Shown: positions 6,981-15,101 of the stretch, in pieces
How the letters are laid out: each line of letters starts with the position of its first letter
Position numbering within the stretch: the stretch's first letter is position 1
Source: a virus
DNA length: 27,492 bases
Virus record (IMG/VR): IMGVR_UViG_3300022074_000296
Location: 1 to 27,492 of that record
Direction: 5' to 3' (one strand)
Translations under genes and position numbers: made by a program
Notes under the pieces: model-generated
What the model saw: only the letters and a program-made list of their open reading frames with translations
What the model was told of the DNA's origin: nothing
The model's database searches: none

Positions 6981-7456
6981 CAGTGACACCTGAGTTTACC
7001 GGCACACATCTGTGGGACAGGCTCTGCTGGGCCAAAGAGAACCTTGAGGGTGTGCAGTCTGACTACCGTGTAGTGTACGAAGACAGCGTTGATGAGTGCG
7101 CCAAGATACTGGTGCCTGACCCTAACTGGATGGCGTGTGCGCTACAGGGCGGTATCTTGCCACCTGTCGAAGTTTATTGGGAACTGGCAAAGGACGAGGC
7201 CGCAGAGGGCTTTACCAAGCACACTCGCGGCTATCTGCTGCACAACAGCAAGCCTGTTGACGCAATGACAGAAGAACAGGCGATTGAGTACCTCATTATG
7301 AAAGACGTGCCGCAGTCTGTGTGGCGCGAATGGGATGGCGGCAACAAACCGAAGATGGTGATCTGCCGCAAGGAACAGCTTCCGGCGACTAGAGAGTGGC
7401 GAAATGCTTGGAAGATATCTGAAGACCTAGCCACAAATCATCACATAGCCGCATAG
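6977..7456 (+). CDS. Hypothetical tail-region protein
   Basis: This 159-residue soluble, acidic protein is rich in Trp (THLWDRLCWAKENLEG, DPNWMACALQGG, SVWREWDGGNKPKM, TREWRNAWKIS). No transmembrane segment or signal peptide is visible. The final VICRKEQLPATREWRNAW resembles the end of small phage proteins encoded next to tail-fibre assembly chaperones. The start ATG overlaps the upstream TGA by four bases (ATGA). Position between the fibre-tip paralogues and a chaperone-like gene suggests a role in fibre maturation or attachment, but I cannot name a family. Confidence 0.6.
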   Translation: MTVTPEFTGTHLWDRLCWAKENLEGVQSDYRVVYEDSVDECAKILVPDPNWMACALQGGILPPVEVYWELAKDEAAEGFTKHTRGYLLHNSKPVDAMTEEQAIEYLIMKDVPQSVWREWDGGNKPKMVICRKEQLPATREWRNAWKISEDLATNHHIAA

Positions 7457-7467
7457 GAGCGATCCAC

Positions 7468-7839
7468 ATGGCAACCACCTACATCGTTGATAAGGACGGT
7501 AATCAGATTGATGCGTCCGCAGCCACAGTCCCATCAGACCGGCACTTTCGTGGTGCTTGGTCACTGTCGGGCAAAGTCATTTCTGAGGATATGGACGCAG
7601 CCCAAGCAATCTTTAAGGATAAAATACGTGAGGTACGCGCACCCCTGCTGGCAGCAGAAGATGTCGTTTTTATGAAGGCACTAGAAGCCGCCGACAGTTC
7701 TGCACAATCCGCATCTGTGGCCAAAAAAACAGCCCTGCGTGATGCACCGGCTGCATCTGCAATTACCAACGCCTCTGACATTGCCGCGCTCAAGGCAGCT
7801 TGGGACACGGCTGTGCTTGGCGACAGCCCATACGCATAA
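7468..7839 (+). CDS. Tail assembly chaperone-like protein
   Basis: This 123-residue protein has an N-terminal segment (TTYIVDKDGNQIDASAATVPSDRHFRGAWSLSG) followed by AAQAIFKDKIREVRAPLLAAEDVVFMKALE. That second block is the recognisable core of small phage proteins usually annotated as tail-fibre assembly or DUF4376/XkdW-like (I.R.RAPLL...D). The C-terminal half is an Ala-rich helix. Such proteins help fold or attach fibres and are normally encoded right after fibre genes, as here. A GGAG ribosome site precedes the ATG, and its stop overlaps the next start (TAATG). Confidence 0.6.
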   Translation: MATTYIVDKDGNQIDASAATVPSDRHFRGAWSLSGKVISEDMDAAQAIFKDKIREVRAPLLAAEDVVFMKALEAADSSAQSASVAKKTALRDAPAASAITNASDIAALKAAWDTAVLGDSPYA

Positions 7840-8009
7840 TGGCAAAGCCCACAGCCGCATCTGTGCAAGCACAGATCGACACTCACGAAGCTGTGTGTGC
7901 TGAGCGTTGGAAGGAAACCATCCTGCGGATCAAGCGCATCGAACACATCATGATAGGTACGGCTGGCACAACCATCGTCCTGCTGATCGGCGTCCTCCTT
8001 AGCGAGTGA
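7839..8009 (+). CDS. XhlA-like small membrane protein
   Basis: This 56-residue protein has ATG 7839 overlapping the previous stop. The N-terminal 33 residues are amphipathic and basic (ETILRIKRIEHIM), and a single hydrophobic helix fills residues 34-54 (IGTAGTTIVLLIGVLL). This matches the hemolysin XhlA-type phage proteins that sit in the inner membrane and often accompany holins. Here the main holin and lysozyme are 5.7 kb downstream, so a direct lysis role is uncertain; it could equally be a membrane-anchored tail or ejection accessory. The next gene begins GTG on its stop (GTGA). Confidence 0.6.
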   Translation: MAKPTAASVQAQIDTHEAVCAERWKETILRIKRIEHIMIGTAGTTIVLLIGVLLSE

Positions 8010-8194
8010 TCCACGCTTTTCTGCTGTTCGTGTTTTTGGACGGCAAGCTGGTTTCAAACGATCTTTATTTCCGCAGTGTTGATGACTGCACCTACTTTGC
8101 CCGCGCTTTGTCTAAGCAAAGCGGACGCAGTGGGCTTGTGACGGCCTATTGCCTGCCTAAGCTCATAGATCCAGATAAAGTGAGGGTGTACTGA
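8006..8194 (+). CDS. Small secreted/hydrophobic hypothetical protein
   Basis: This 62-residue protein starts at GTG 8006 inside the previous stop codon. The first 12 residues are hydrophobic (MIHAFLLFVFLD), followed by a polar domain with two cysteines (DDCTYFARALSK and TAYCLPK). Genes of this size and pattern recur in marine phage genomes between tail and ejection genes. The N-terminus may be a signal or a short membrane anchor. Its stop overlaps the next ATG by one base. Function unknown. Confidence 0.5.
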   Translation: MIHAFLLFVFLDGKLVSNDLYFRSVDDCTYFARALSKQSGRSGLVTAYCLPKLIDPDKVRVY

Positions 8195-8901
8195 TGTTTG
8201 ATCCAGTCACCATCGGCACCGCGCTTCAAGTGGCCACAGGCGCATTTAAAGTTTTGCAAAAAGGTTTCGCCGCTGGTCGTGAGTTAGAACAAATGACGCA
8301 GGATATGTCGCGCTGGATGTCGGCTGTCTCAGATGTCGATCACCTCCACAAGGCCGCTGAAAATCCAAGCCTCTTTTTGAAGCTAACGAAAGGCAAGAGC
8401 ATTGAATCCCTCGCACTTGAAGCGTTCTCTGCCAAAAAGCAACTTGAGGATCAAAGATATCAGCTCAAAATGATGATCCAGCTTACGCGCGGCACTGCGG
8501 CTTGGTCGGAATTGTTGGCCCTTGAGGGGTCTATAAGAAAGAAACGGCAACAAGCAATTTATGACGCGCAAAAGCGACGGCAAAAAATCATTGAGTACAT
8601 TGCTTGGACTATCGTGTTTGGCGCTGGCTTGGCTGTTCTGACAGCCTTTGTTCTGCTGCTCAAGGCGCACACAGCGCAGGCAGCAAACGACCTGACGGTC
8701 TGCCGCTTGGTCAAGTGTATGAAGATCGACAAGGACACCACAGCGTGCGTCTATAGGGGCGCTCACAACACACAAGAAACCATGATGTTCTCGCCGCGTG
8801 AGTTCCGGCCACGCGAATACCTGTGCCAGTGGGACATTGACCAGCCGCCACCGCCTGACATTTACGAGACGTTAAAAGGCATCAGGGACAGCCAAAATTG
8901 A
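8194..8901 (+). CDS. Coiled-coil single-pass membrane protein
   Basis: This 235-residue protein has a long helical N-terminal part (residues 1-133, with charged coiled-coil-like stretches such as KKQLEDQRYQLKMM and RKKRQQAIYDAQKRRQ). One strong transmembrane helix follows at about 134-157 (IAWTIVFGAGLAVLTAFVLLL), then a Cys-containing domain (Cys at about 170, 175, 185 and 214) that would lie on the other side of the membrane and could form disulphides. I recall uncharacterised proteins of this layout in marine podoviruses. It may act at the membrane during genome entry or lysis. The following gene starts inside its stop codon. Confidence 0.58.
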   Translation: MFDPVTIGTALQVATGAFKVLQKGFAAGRELEQMTQDMSRWMSAVSDVDHLHKAAENPSLFLKLTKGKSIESLALEAFSAKKQLEDQRYQLKMMIQLTRGTAAWSELLALEGSIRKKRQQAIYDAQKRRQKIIEYIAWTIVFGAGLAVLTAFVLLLKAHTAQAANDLTVCRLVKCMKIDKDTTACVYRGAHNTQETMMFSPREFRPREYLCQWDIDQPPPPDIYETLKGIRDSQN

Positions 8902-9350
8902 ACCGCATCATTTTTGGCGCAGACGACTATCTAAAATCATGGGCAGCGAAGCGCATTGGCATCAACCAGTTTGGGCCAAGCGTGGCGATTGGTGTGCAGC
9001 GTGACGATCAGATCATTTGCGCCACCATTTACCATGACTTGAGAGAAGGGCAGATCGAGGCGTCAATAGCTGCATCCTCCCGGCGCTGGGCGTCCCGATC
9101 TGTCCTGCATACATTGTTCGCCTATCCGTTCAAACAAGTCGGGGCGCACCGGCTGCTAGTGCAGTGCAGCGAGGCCAACGCCAAGGCAATGAAGATGAAC
9201 AGGCAGCTAGGCTTTACGCAAGAGGGCAGGCTGCGGCATCTGCATGGGCCAGATGATGGCATTCTGTGGGGCATGTTGAGGGATGAATGTAAATGGATAA
9301 AGGGTCAAAGTAATGGGCAAGTCAGCGCCTTCACCACCACCAGTTCCTGA
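8898..9350 (+). CDS. GNAT-family acetyltransferase-like protein
   Basis: This 150-residue protein starts at TTG 8898, overlapping the upstream stop (TTGA). The C-terminal pattern matches GNAT proteins: AHRLLVQCSEANAKAMKMNRQLGFTQEGRLRH...DGILWGMLRDE, where the N-x-x-A-x-x-x-x-x-x-x-LGF-x-x-E-G-x-x-R block is the end of the acetyl-CoA fold. The acceptor site motif V-x-G-x-G is not well conserved, so activity is uncertain. Its last 38 bases overlap the next gene in another frame. GNAT-like genes next to ejection-protein genes are known from podoviruses; the substrate is unknown. Confidence 0.7.
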   Translation: MNRIIFGADDYLKSWAAKRIGINQFGPSVAIGVQRDDQIICATIYHDLREGQIEASIAASSRRWASRSVLHTLFAYPFKQVGAHRLLVQCSEANAKAMKMNRQLGFTQEGRLRHLHGPDDGILWGMLRDECKWIKGQSNGQVSAFTTTSS

Positions 9351-10485
9351 TCCAAACGAACTGATCAACGCTCAAAGCAATGCAAATCGCATCACTCAGT
9401 TTACGCCGTATGGCAATCTGCTGTTCGGATCTGTGGGCGATCAGGGGCAGTTTGTTCAGGGTCCAGTGCCGGACGATGGACAAGCGGCAGCGTTCACCCA
9501 AGAAACACCGTTTCAGGCACAGTTGCGTGCGGCGACTGAAGGCACCGGCCTGGGGCTGGGCAATCTGGCATTCAACCGTGTGACAGGCCGACAAGTCATC
9601 GGCCAGAACCCTGATGGCTCACCGATTTTTGCTGACGACCCTGATTTCCAGAACCCGTTCAGAACGGCCCCGACATTGGCTGGCGTGCAGCAGGCGCAAG
9701 ACATTGACCCGACTACCGGCCTGCCTGCGTTCCAAAGCCAGATCAGCACGACCACGCCAATGCCTACAAGCATTGACACTGCCGGTTTGACAGCCCTACA
9801 GAGCGATCCAGTGGCGTTTCGCAGCAACATTGAGCAAACACTGTTCAATCGGCAGCTAGGGCTGTTGCAGCCAGAGTTTACCCAGCAGCGTGAGGCGCTT
9901 GAACAGAACCTCGCAGATCGTGGCATTCCCATAACATCACAAGGCTACAATGACGCTGTGAACCGTCTTGAGACACAGCAAGGCGAACAGCTAGGGCGTC
10001 TGGCACAGCAGGCGACACTGGCGGCAGGGCAGGAATCTGACCGGCTGGTCAACCAGGCACGTAACATCAGAGCGCAGCAGTTTGGTGAGCGTGCGGCCAG
10101 CGGTGAGTTTGGACTGGCGGCGCAGGGCCAAGGCTTTAGTCAAGCGGCTGCTAACACGCAGCTTGCCAACGCGGCACGCCAAGACACTGTGGCCAATCAA
10201 CTGCTGTCAAACCAGATCGCTAATCAAGCACGCAGTCGCCAAATTGCAGAGCGCAATGCGCTGCGCGGTCAAAACTTCAACGAACTGGCAGCACTGCTGG
10301 GTGGCCCACAAATCCAACAAGGCAGCTTCTTTGCACCTGGCGGCGTCGATACGCAGGGTGCGTTTGGCGCACAGATGGCGGCGCAGCAGAACGCCTATTC
10401 ACAGGCGATGCAAAATCGTTCAGCAAATCTTGGCGGACTTTTCGGATTGGCTGGCAATCTTGGCGCAGCTTACTTGTTGAGGTAG
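9313..10485 (+). CDS. Internal virion / DNA-ejection protein 1
   Basis: This 390-residue protein begins MGKSAPSPPPVPDPNELI. It is extremely rich in Gln, Ala and Asn, with long helical heptad stretches (QLGRLAQQATLAAGQESDRLVNQARNI..., ANTQLANAARQDTVANQLLSNQIANQARSRQIAERNALRGQNF). It ends in a small hydrophobic tail (ANLGGLFGLAGNLGAAYLLR). This composition is typical of podovirus ejection proteins, which are packed in the head and form a channel across the host envelope. It is the first of three consecutive large genes of this kind. The ATG at 9313 overlaps the GNAT gene by 38 bases and has a ribosome site inside it (AAAGGGTCAAAGTA). Confidence 0.68.
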   Translation: MGKSAPSPPPVPDPNELINAQSNANRITQFTPYGNLLFGSVGDQGQFVQGPVPDDGQAAAFTQETPFQAQLRAATEGTGLGLGNLAFNRVTGRQVIGQNPDGSPIFADDPDFQNPFRTAPTLAGVQQAQDIDPTTGLPAFQSQISTTTPMPTSIDTAGLTALQSDPVAFRSNIEQTLFNRQLGLLQPEFTQQREALEQNLADRGIPITSQGYNDAVNRLETQQGEQLGRLAQQATLAAGQESDRLVNQARNIRAQQFGERAASGEFGLAAQGQGFSQAAANTQLANAARQDTVANQLLSNQIANQARSRQIAERNALRGQNFNELAALLGGPQIQQGSFFAPGGVDTQGAFGAQMAAQQNAYSQAMQNRSANLGGLFGLAGNLGAAYLLR

Positions 10486-10488
10486 ACG

Positions 10489-11775
10489 ATGGCACACACA
10501 CCATTCCACGGTCTGATGCAACCAGGCCAACGCCCGTCAATGCAGTTTCAGCAGCTTAATCAGGCGTATCAGTCCGATCCGCGGCGCATCCTTGGCCAAG
10601 CGCTGATGGGGCAGGGTGCAAGTTCTGCGCCTGTTAGGACGCCCTTACAAGGGCTTGGCAGGCTGTCTAGCGCACTGGTGGGCGCATACCTACAGCGCAA
10701 GGCTGGTGATGCACAAGTCGAGCGTGAGACTGAAATGACAAATCAGATCATGGGAATGCTGGGGCCGAATGTGGCTCCAGGTGTTCGCGCTGCTGTTGCT
10801 GCCAATCCATCAGCGGCTATGCCAGCATTACTGACCGCACAGTTCGCGCCAACAACCACCTCACAAATAACAAACCTAGGCGACTTTTCAGCGGTTGAAA
10901 CAACCACGACTAATCCATTGACGGGAGCCACCAGCAGTTCACTTGGCAACCCCGTGCAGCGCCGTGCGCCAGCAAAGCCGGATGTGTTTAATTTTGTGAA
11001 TCCGAATGACCCGTCAGACGTACAATCAATTTTAAGCACTGACCCGCAATTTGCCGCAAAAACACAAACCTTGATTGATGCCGGTTATGTGGAGCGACAA
11101 GGCGGTGGCACGTCCGTTTCAGTCAACCCAACCATTGCGATGGGCAACGAACAGCAATCAGAGTTCATGAAAGCCGCTGCAACGTCAGCAGCCAAACGAA
11201 TAGAGGACTTGAGTAAACAAGTGCAAAGCGAGTCTGATTTGATCACAAGGCTAAATATTGCCGATCAATTGCTTGAGATTGGCACCGAAACAGGGCCAAT
11301 TACCAATATAACGATGCCCATCAGAAACCTTGGAAAGGAATTTGGATTTTTAAACGATGAGCAAATCCGCGATTTAAACAACCAACAAGTTTTGACAGCG
11401 GCGTTCAACTTTATAATTCCACGCATGAGAGTGGTCGGATCGGGGGCAACATCCGACTTTGAAGCCCGATTGTTTTCAAGTGCCACTGCTAATATGAGCA
11501 ACACGCCAGAGGCAAACAAAGCCTTGGTGAAATCAATGCAAGCACTTGTACAGCGTCGAGCAGATATTTTGAAAGCGATGGAAAAATTCGCCAAGAAAAA
11601 TAACAGTTTGATTGGATTTGCAGAATTTGCAGATGAGAACGTGCCGCCAGCCTTACAAGCGTACATGACGGACGGAGAGTATGACGCGGCTGTTGAAAAC
11701 GGTGAATTGAAAAACGGGGATTTATATTTCAACGGCATCACCGGCACATTTGAAATTTATGAGGGGGATGCCTAA
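10489..11775 (+). CDS. Internal virion / DNA-ejection protein 2
   Basis: This 428-residue protein lies 3 nt after ejection protein 1. It has an N-terminal Gln/Pro-rich region, a conserved-looking ALVGAYLQRKAGDAQVERE helix, a Thr-rich middle, then a long helical C-terminal half (SAAKRIEDLSKQVQSESDLITRLNIADQLLEIGTETG..., ANKALVKSMQALVQRRADILKAMEKFAKKNNS). It ends with an acidic segment. The helical half is suited to oligomeric assembly. No catalytic residues are recognised. The third ejection gene starts on its stop codon (TAATG). Confidence 0.62.
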   Translation: MAHTPFHGLMQPGQRPSMQFQQLNQAYQSDPRRILGQALMGQGASSAPVRTPLQGLGRLSSALVGAYLQRKAGDAQVERETEMTNQIMGMLGPNVAPGVRAAVAANPSAAMPALLTAQFAPTTTSQITNLGDFSAVETTTTNPLTGATSSSLGNPVQRRAPAKPDVFNFVNPNDPSDVQSILSTDPQFAAKTQTLIDAGYVERQGGGTSVSVNPTIAMGNEQQSEFMKAAATSAAKRIEDLSKQVQSESDLITRLNIADQLLEIGTETGPITNITMPIRNLGKEFGFLNDEQIRDLNNQQVLTAAFNFIIPRMRVVGSGATSDFEARLFSSATANMSNTPEANKALVKSMQALVQRRADILKAMEKFAKKNNSLIGFAEFADENVPPALQAYMTDGEYDAAVENGELKNGDLYFNGITGTFEIYEGDA

Positions 11776-13373
11776 TGCCTTTACCGCGAGAGTCAAAAAC
11801 AGCGCCTGTTGGGGAACGCACAACCGGCGATGTTGCAATGGATTTTGGGCGTGCTGCCGCACAAGGTGTTTCGTTTGGATTTGCGGATGAGATAGAGGCG
11901 GCTGTAAGGGCGGCTTTTGACAGCGGCAAAACATATGCAGAAGTGGTGAAGGATGTCAGAGGCCAAATTGACAGCTTTCGACAACGCAACCCAGCCGCTG
12001 CCTATGGCACAGAGATAGCTGGTGCAATACTGCCAACTATAGCCGCACAGTTTATTCCTGGGGTAGGTCAAGCTGCAACGGCTGGCAGAGCAACGCAACT
12101 AATGCGTTCCGCTGGCATGGGAGCCGGTAGTCAAAGGGTTGCCAGAGTTGCAGGCACAAGTGGCGCACAAAGCGCGATCTATGGCGCAGGGGCGGCTGAA
12201 GGCGGTATTGCAGAGCGTTTACCTAGTGCAGCAGCATCAGGCGCAATTGGCGCTGTTGCAGGCCCAGTGGTGGACAAGGTAGCGCCAGCGATCACGGCAG
12301 GGGCGGCTGATCTAATAAAAAAAGGTGTAGCGCTTACACCTGGGCAGGCTGTTGGCGGCTCAAGCCTGCTTGGCACGGCATTGCAACGTGCAGAAGAACG
12401 TGCGGCTGACACTGTGCCACTTTTGGGTGACGCAATTAGGGGCGCATTTGACCGCGCAACGGCTGGCTTCAATCGCGCTGCGGTTACGGAAGCGCTTGCG
12501 CCACTTCAAACAAAAGTGCCAAAAAATCTTGAAGGCAAAGAACTAATTGGCTACGGCCAGCGGCTGATAAGCAACGCTTACAACGCTACCTTGAGCAAAA
12601 TGAAAATAGAAAATGTAATGCCTCTTGCATCAGAAATGGACACCATAACTAAAGATTTATCAGACGACATTGCAAAAGACGTTCAAGGCCGCGTTTCCCG
12701 CTACATTACCAAAAAATTTAAAAACGGCGGTATGTCTGGGCAAGATATCAAAAAAGCCCAAACACTTTTGCGTAAAGATATTTTGCGTTTGCGCCGTGAG
12801 GGCAGTGAAATTGGAGCGCGTAAAGCTGATGCGCTCGAAGATATTCGCAACGTATTCAGTGCAGAGTTGCAAAAAGCAAACCCGGTTCAAGGCCCAAAAC
12901 TAAACCAAATTGATAAAGCCTATGGTCAGTTTGAGATTGTGCGAAACGCAGAACTGCGCCGCAAAACCAGTGAAGGGTTTTTACCCGGTGATTTGCTGCA
13001 ATCGGTGGCAAAAGGCGATGTCACAAAGAGGCAGTCAAAATTTACTGCTGGGGAAGCCCGGATGCAAAACCTTGCGCGTGAGGCTCAACAAGTAATGGGC
13101 AACAAGACGCCAGACAGCGGCACAGCGGCAAGATTGATGTCACCCACTGGTATGGGTGTAGCGTCAGCGGGCGGTGGTGCTTTATCACAAGCAGATCCTA
13201 TAACCATAGGGGCGACTTTAGCCTCGCCAGCGGCATACTCCACATTTGGCGTGCCAATCGCCAGAAACGTTGTGGCTGGATCAGGTCGTGCCTTGAGGGC
13301 AGCGGTGCCGGTAGCAGCGGCAAACACGACAGAGCTTAGTCGTCAGGCTTTAGCTGATCTTTTGCGGCGATAA
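11775..13373 (+). CDS. Internal virion / DNA-ejection protein 3
   Basis: This 532-residue protein has Gly/Ala-rich amphipathic or membrane-active stretches (YGTEIAGAILPTIAAQFIPGVGQAATAG, SAAASGAIGAVAGPVVDK) in the first third and a basic helical region after residue 260 (KNLEGKELIGYGQRLISNAYNATLSKMKIENV..., QDIKKAQTLLRKDILRLRREGSEIGARKADALEDI). It ends in another hydrophobic Ala/Gly segment. This layout resembles the large phage ejection proteins that insert in the envelope; the AGAILPTIAAQ... motif is frequent in phage proteins annotated as DNA transfer. It ends exactly where the next gene begins (TAA then GTG). Confidence 0.62.
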   Translation: MPLPRESKTAPVGERTTGDVAMDFGRAAAQGVSFGFADEIEAAVRAAFDSGKTYAEVVKDVRGQIDSFRQRNPAAAYGTEIAGAILPTIAAQFIPGVGQAATAGRATQLMRSAGMGAGSQRVARVAGTSGAQSAIYGAGAAEGGIAERLPSAAASGAIGAVAGPVVDKVAPAITAGAADLIKKGVALTPGQAVGGSSLLGTALQRAEERAADTVPLLGDAIRGAFDRATAGFNRAAVTEALAPLQTKVPKNLEGKELIGYGQRLISNAYNATLSKMKIENVMPLASEMDTITKDLSDDIAKDVQGRVSRYITKKFKNGGMSGQDIKKAQTLLRKDILRLRREGSEIGARKADALEDIRNVFSAELQKANPVQGPKLNQIDKAYGQFEIVRNAELRRKTSEGFLPGDLLQSVAKGDVTKRQSKFTAGEARMQNLAREAQQVMGNKTPDSGTAARLMSPTGMGVASAGGGALSQADPITIGATLASPAAYSTFGVPIARNVVAGSGRALRAAVPVAAANTTELSRQALADLLRR

Positions 13374-13694
13374 GTGGCCCAGAAAAAGCTGGAGAGGTCG
13401 AGCGAGTTTGAGCGCTACGATCTCGACAATGACGGCGTGGTCACTGACGCAGAAATTGAACGCGCCCGTGAAATCCGTGAGACAGAAGACAAGAGCCGCA
13501 AGCACCTGGCGCAGCTACGTCTAGCTAGGTTCGCACTGATGGGCATGGGCGTTTACACTATTTTGCTGTTCATGCCGTTCATTCCAGACGCACGCATCAA
13601 ACTACTAAGTGAGGTCAGCCCACTGCTCTACATCAGCTTGTCTGGTGTGGTGGGTGCCTACATGGGCTTCACGCAAATGGGGGATAAGAAATGA
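13374..13694 (+). CDS. EF-hand-containing small membrane protein
   Basis: This 106-residue protein starts at GTG 13374 directly after the previous stop. Residues 16-27 form a canonical EF-hand loop with Asp16, Asp18, Asp20, Gly21 and Glu27 at calcium-binding positions. A charged linker follows (RAREIRETEDKSRKH), then two hydrophobic helices at about 51-70 and 80-98. Calcium-binding plus two membrane helices next to the holin suggests a lysis regulator or sensor, but this is inference. The stop overlaps the holin start (ATGA). Confidence 0.72.
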   Translation: MAQKKLERSSEFERYDLDNDGVVTDAEIERAREIRETEDKSRKHLAQLRLARFALMGMGVYTILLFMPFIPDARIKLLSEVSPLLYISLSGVVGAYMGFTQMGDKK

Positions 13695-14086
13695 TCCAGG
13701 CATTGATAGGGCCGGTCACCGGCTTGCTGGATAAGTTCATTGAGGACAAAGACCAGAAAGCGAAGCTGGCGCATGAAGTCGCCACGATGGCACAGAACCA
13801 CGCCCAAGAACTGGCCAAGGGCCAGCTTGAAATCAACAAGGCTGAAGCACAGCACCGCAGCATCTTTGTGGCCGGGTGGCGTCCTTTCGTGGGTTGGACG
13901 TGCGGCATCGCCTTGGCTTGGCATTTCGTTCTGGCACCGCTGACCATGTTTGTTTGCGCCTACATCGGCGTCACGATCCCGGATCTGCCCACCTTTGATA
14001 TGTCGTCATTGCTTACCGTTCTAATGGGCATGCTGGGCCTTGGTGGACTACGCACGTTTGAAAAGGCCAAGGGCATCGCGAAATGA
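13691..14086 (+). CDS. Holin (GTA-type, 3TM-like)
   Basis: This 131-residue protein has an N-terminal amphipathic segment with a charged helix (LLDKFIEDKDQKAKLAHEVATMAQNHAQELAKGQLEINKAEAQH), then the conserved block FVAGWRPFVGWTCGIALAW, then hydrophobic helices at about 66-95 and 104-120. This matches the 3TM holin family named from gene-transfer-agent release proteins of alphaproteobacteria. Holins open the inner membrane so that lysozyme reaches the peptidoglycan. It directly precedes and overlaps the lysozyme gene by four bases (ATGA), the standard lysis-cassette order. Confidence 0.88.
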   Translation: MIQALIGPVTGLLDKFIEDKDQKAKLAHEVATMAQNHAQELAKGQLEINKAEAQHRSIFVAGWRPFVGWTCGIALAWHFVLAPLTMFVCAYIGVTIPDLPTFDMSSLLTVLMGMLGLGGLRTFEKAKGIAK

Positions 14087-14532
14087 ACAAAGATAAACTG
14101 CGCGAAGAACTTGCAGAAGATGAAGGGTGCAAGTTTGAAATCTATCTTGACCACCTTGGTTTGCCTACATTCGGCATTGGCCATTTAGTCAAAGAAGACG
14201 ATCCAGAACATGGCCAGCCGGTTGGCACACCTGTTGAAGATGAGCGAGTGCGTCAGGTTTTTGCGCTCGACCTTGCTGTCACCATCGAAGACTGCCGCGT
14301 ATTGTATGACAACTTTGATGAACTGCCAGACGACTGCCAATTGATCATCGCAAATATGATGTTCAACATGGGTCGGCCACGCCTTTCAAAATTCGTTGGC
14401 ATGAAGCGCGAGGTTGATGCACGCCGGTTTGACGCAGCGGCTGACGAGATGGTCGATTCGCGTTGGCATGATCAGGTGCCAAATCGGGCGAAAAGGTTGG
14501 TCAAGCGCATGAGGGCATTGGCGCATGGCTAG
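14083..14532 (+). CDS. Endolysin, T4-type lysozyme (GH24)
   Basis: This is a 149-residue N-acetylmuramidase that cuts the glycan chains of peptidoglycan. Residues 12-34 (EDEGCKFEIYLDHLGLPTFG...) carry the catalytic triad Glu14, Asp23 and Thr29 with exactly the E-8-D-5-T spacing of T4 lysozyme. The C-terminal NMMFNMGRPRLSKF and the final SRWHDQVPNRAKRLVKRMRAL fit the family's second lobe. There is no N-terminal signal or membrane anchor, so export must depend on the upstream holin. The next gene overlaps its end by eight bases. Confidence 0.92.
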   Translation: MNKDKLREELAEDEGCKFEIYLDHLGLPTFGIGHLVKEDDPEHGQPVGTPVEDERVRQVFALDLAVTIEDCRVLYDNFDELPDDCQLIIANMMFNMGRPRLSKFVGMKREVDARRFDAAADEMVDSRWHDQVPNRAKRLVKRMRALAHG

Positions 14533-14782
14533 GAAAGCGCCAGCCAAGGGCAAGGCCAAGGTCAAGGTCACTGCCACTGGCAAACGAGTGTCTTATGGCC
14601 AAGCTGGCAAGGCAAAGGGTGGTGGCCCACGGGTGCGCCCTGGCACATCGAAGGGCGACAGCTACTGCGCCCGGTCAGCCGGTCAAATGAAGAAGCATCC
14701 AAAAGCAGCAAAGAATCCTAATAGCCCGTTGAGGCTATCGCGCAAGCGCTGGAAATGCGCTGGCAAAAAATCACGCCGTTAA
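14525..14782 (+). CDS. Small highly basic protein (85 residues)
   Basis: Very rich in Lys, Arg, Gly and Ala at the N-terminus (ARKAPAKGKAKVKVTATGKR), with a conserved-looking C-terminal half: GDSYCARSAGQMKKHPKAAKNPNSPLRLSRKRWKCAGK. I recall this GDSYCARS...NPNSPLRLSRKRWKC pattern from marine phage genomes, where it is uncharacterised. The charge suggests binding to DNA or RNA, perhaps as a packaged histone-like protein. It overlaps the lysozyme gene by eight bases and begins a run of four small basic genes. Confidence 0.72.
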   Translation: MARKAPAKGKAKVKVTATGKRVSYGQAGKAKGGGPRVRPGTSKGDSYCARSAGQMKKHPKAAKNPNSPLRLSRKRWKCAGKKSRR

Positions 14783-14795
14783 AAGGAGAAATGCA

Positions 14796-14921
14796 ATGCC
14801 AATGGGTAAAGGAACTTACGGTAGCAAGGTTGGCCGTCCGAAGAAAAAGAAGCCGATGAAAGTTGCGGCTAAGAAAAAAATGGGTGGCCGCATGGGTGGC
14901 CGAAGCCTACGCAGGGTGTAG
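14796..14921 (+). CDS. Very small basic protein (41 residues)
   Basis: The start is ATG 14796, seven bases after a strong AAGGAGA site; the ATG five bases upstream is in another frame. The protein is MPMGKGTYGSKVGRPKKKKP followed by MKVAAKKKMGGRMGGRSLRRV. It contains an AT-hook-like GRPKKKK, so minor-groove DNA binding is plausible. Tiny proteins of the MPMGKGTYGSK type occur in related marine phages as far as I remember. It lies 13 nt after the previous basic gene and 3 nt before the next one. Confidence 0.75.
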   Translation: MPMGKGTYGSKVGRPKKKKPMKVAAKKKMGGRMGGRSLRRV

Positions 14922-14924
14922 GTC

Positions 14925-15101
14925 ATGGCACCGCGCAAAAAATCGTCTGGGCCAAAGCCGACAAACCCGAAACTGTATGCAACGGTCAAGGCGGCAGCAA
15001 AGCGGAAGTTTGATGTTTACCCATCTGCTTATGCCAACGCTTGGTTGGTACGCGAATATAAAAAGCGAGGTGGCAAATACAGCGGGAAAAAACCGTCATG
15101 A
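14925..15101 (+). CDS. Small basic protein (58 residues)
   Basis: The start is ATG 14925, three bases after the previous stop. The basic N-terminus (MAPRKKSSGPKPTNPKLYA) is followed by TVKAAAKRKFDVYPSAYANAWLVREYKKRGGKY. The block KRKFDVYPSAYANAW...EYKKRGG is strongly conserved among marine phage small proteins and resembles DUF5872-linked sequences. Its stop overlaps the next ATG (ATGA), so both are made from one translational unit. It is probably a nucleic-acid-associated or virion protein; function is unproven. Confidence 0.8.
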   Translation: MAPRKKSSGPKPTNPKLYATVKAAAKRKFDVYPSAYANAWLVREYKKRGGKYSGKKPS

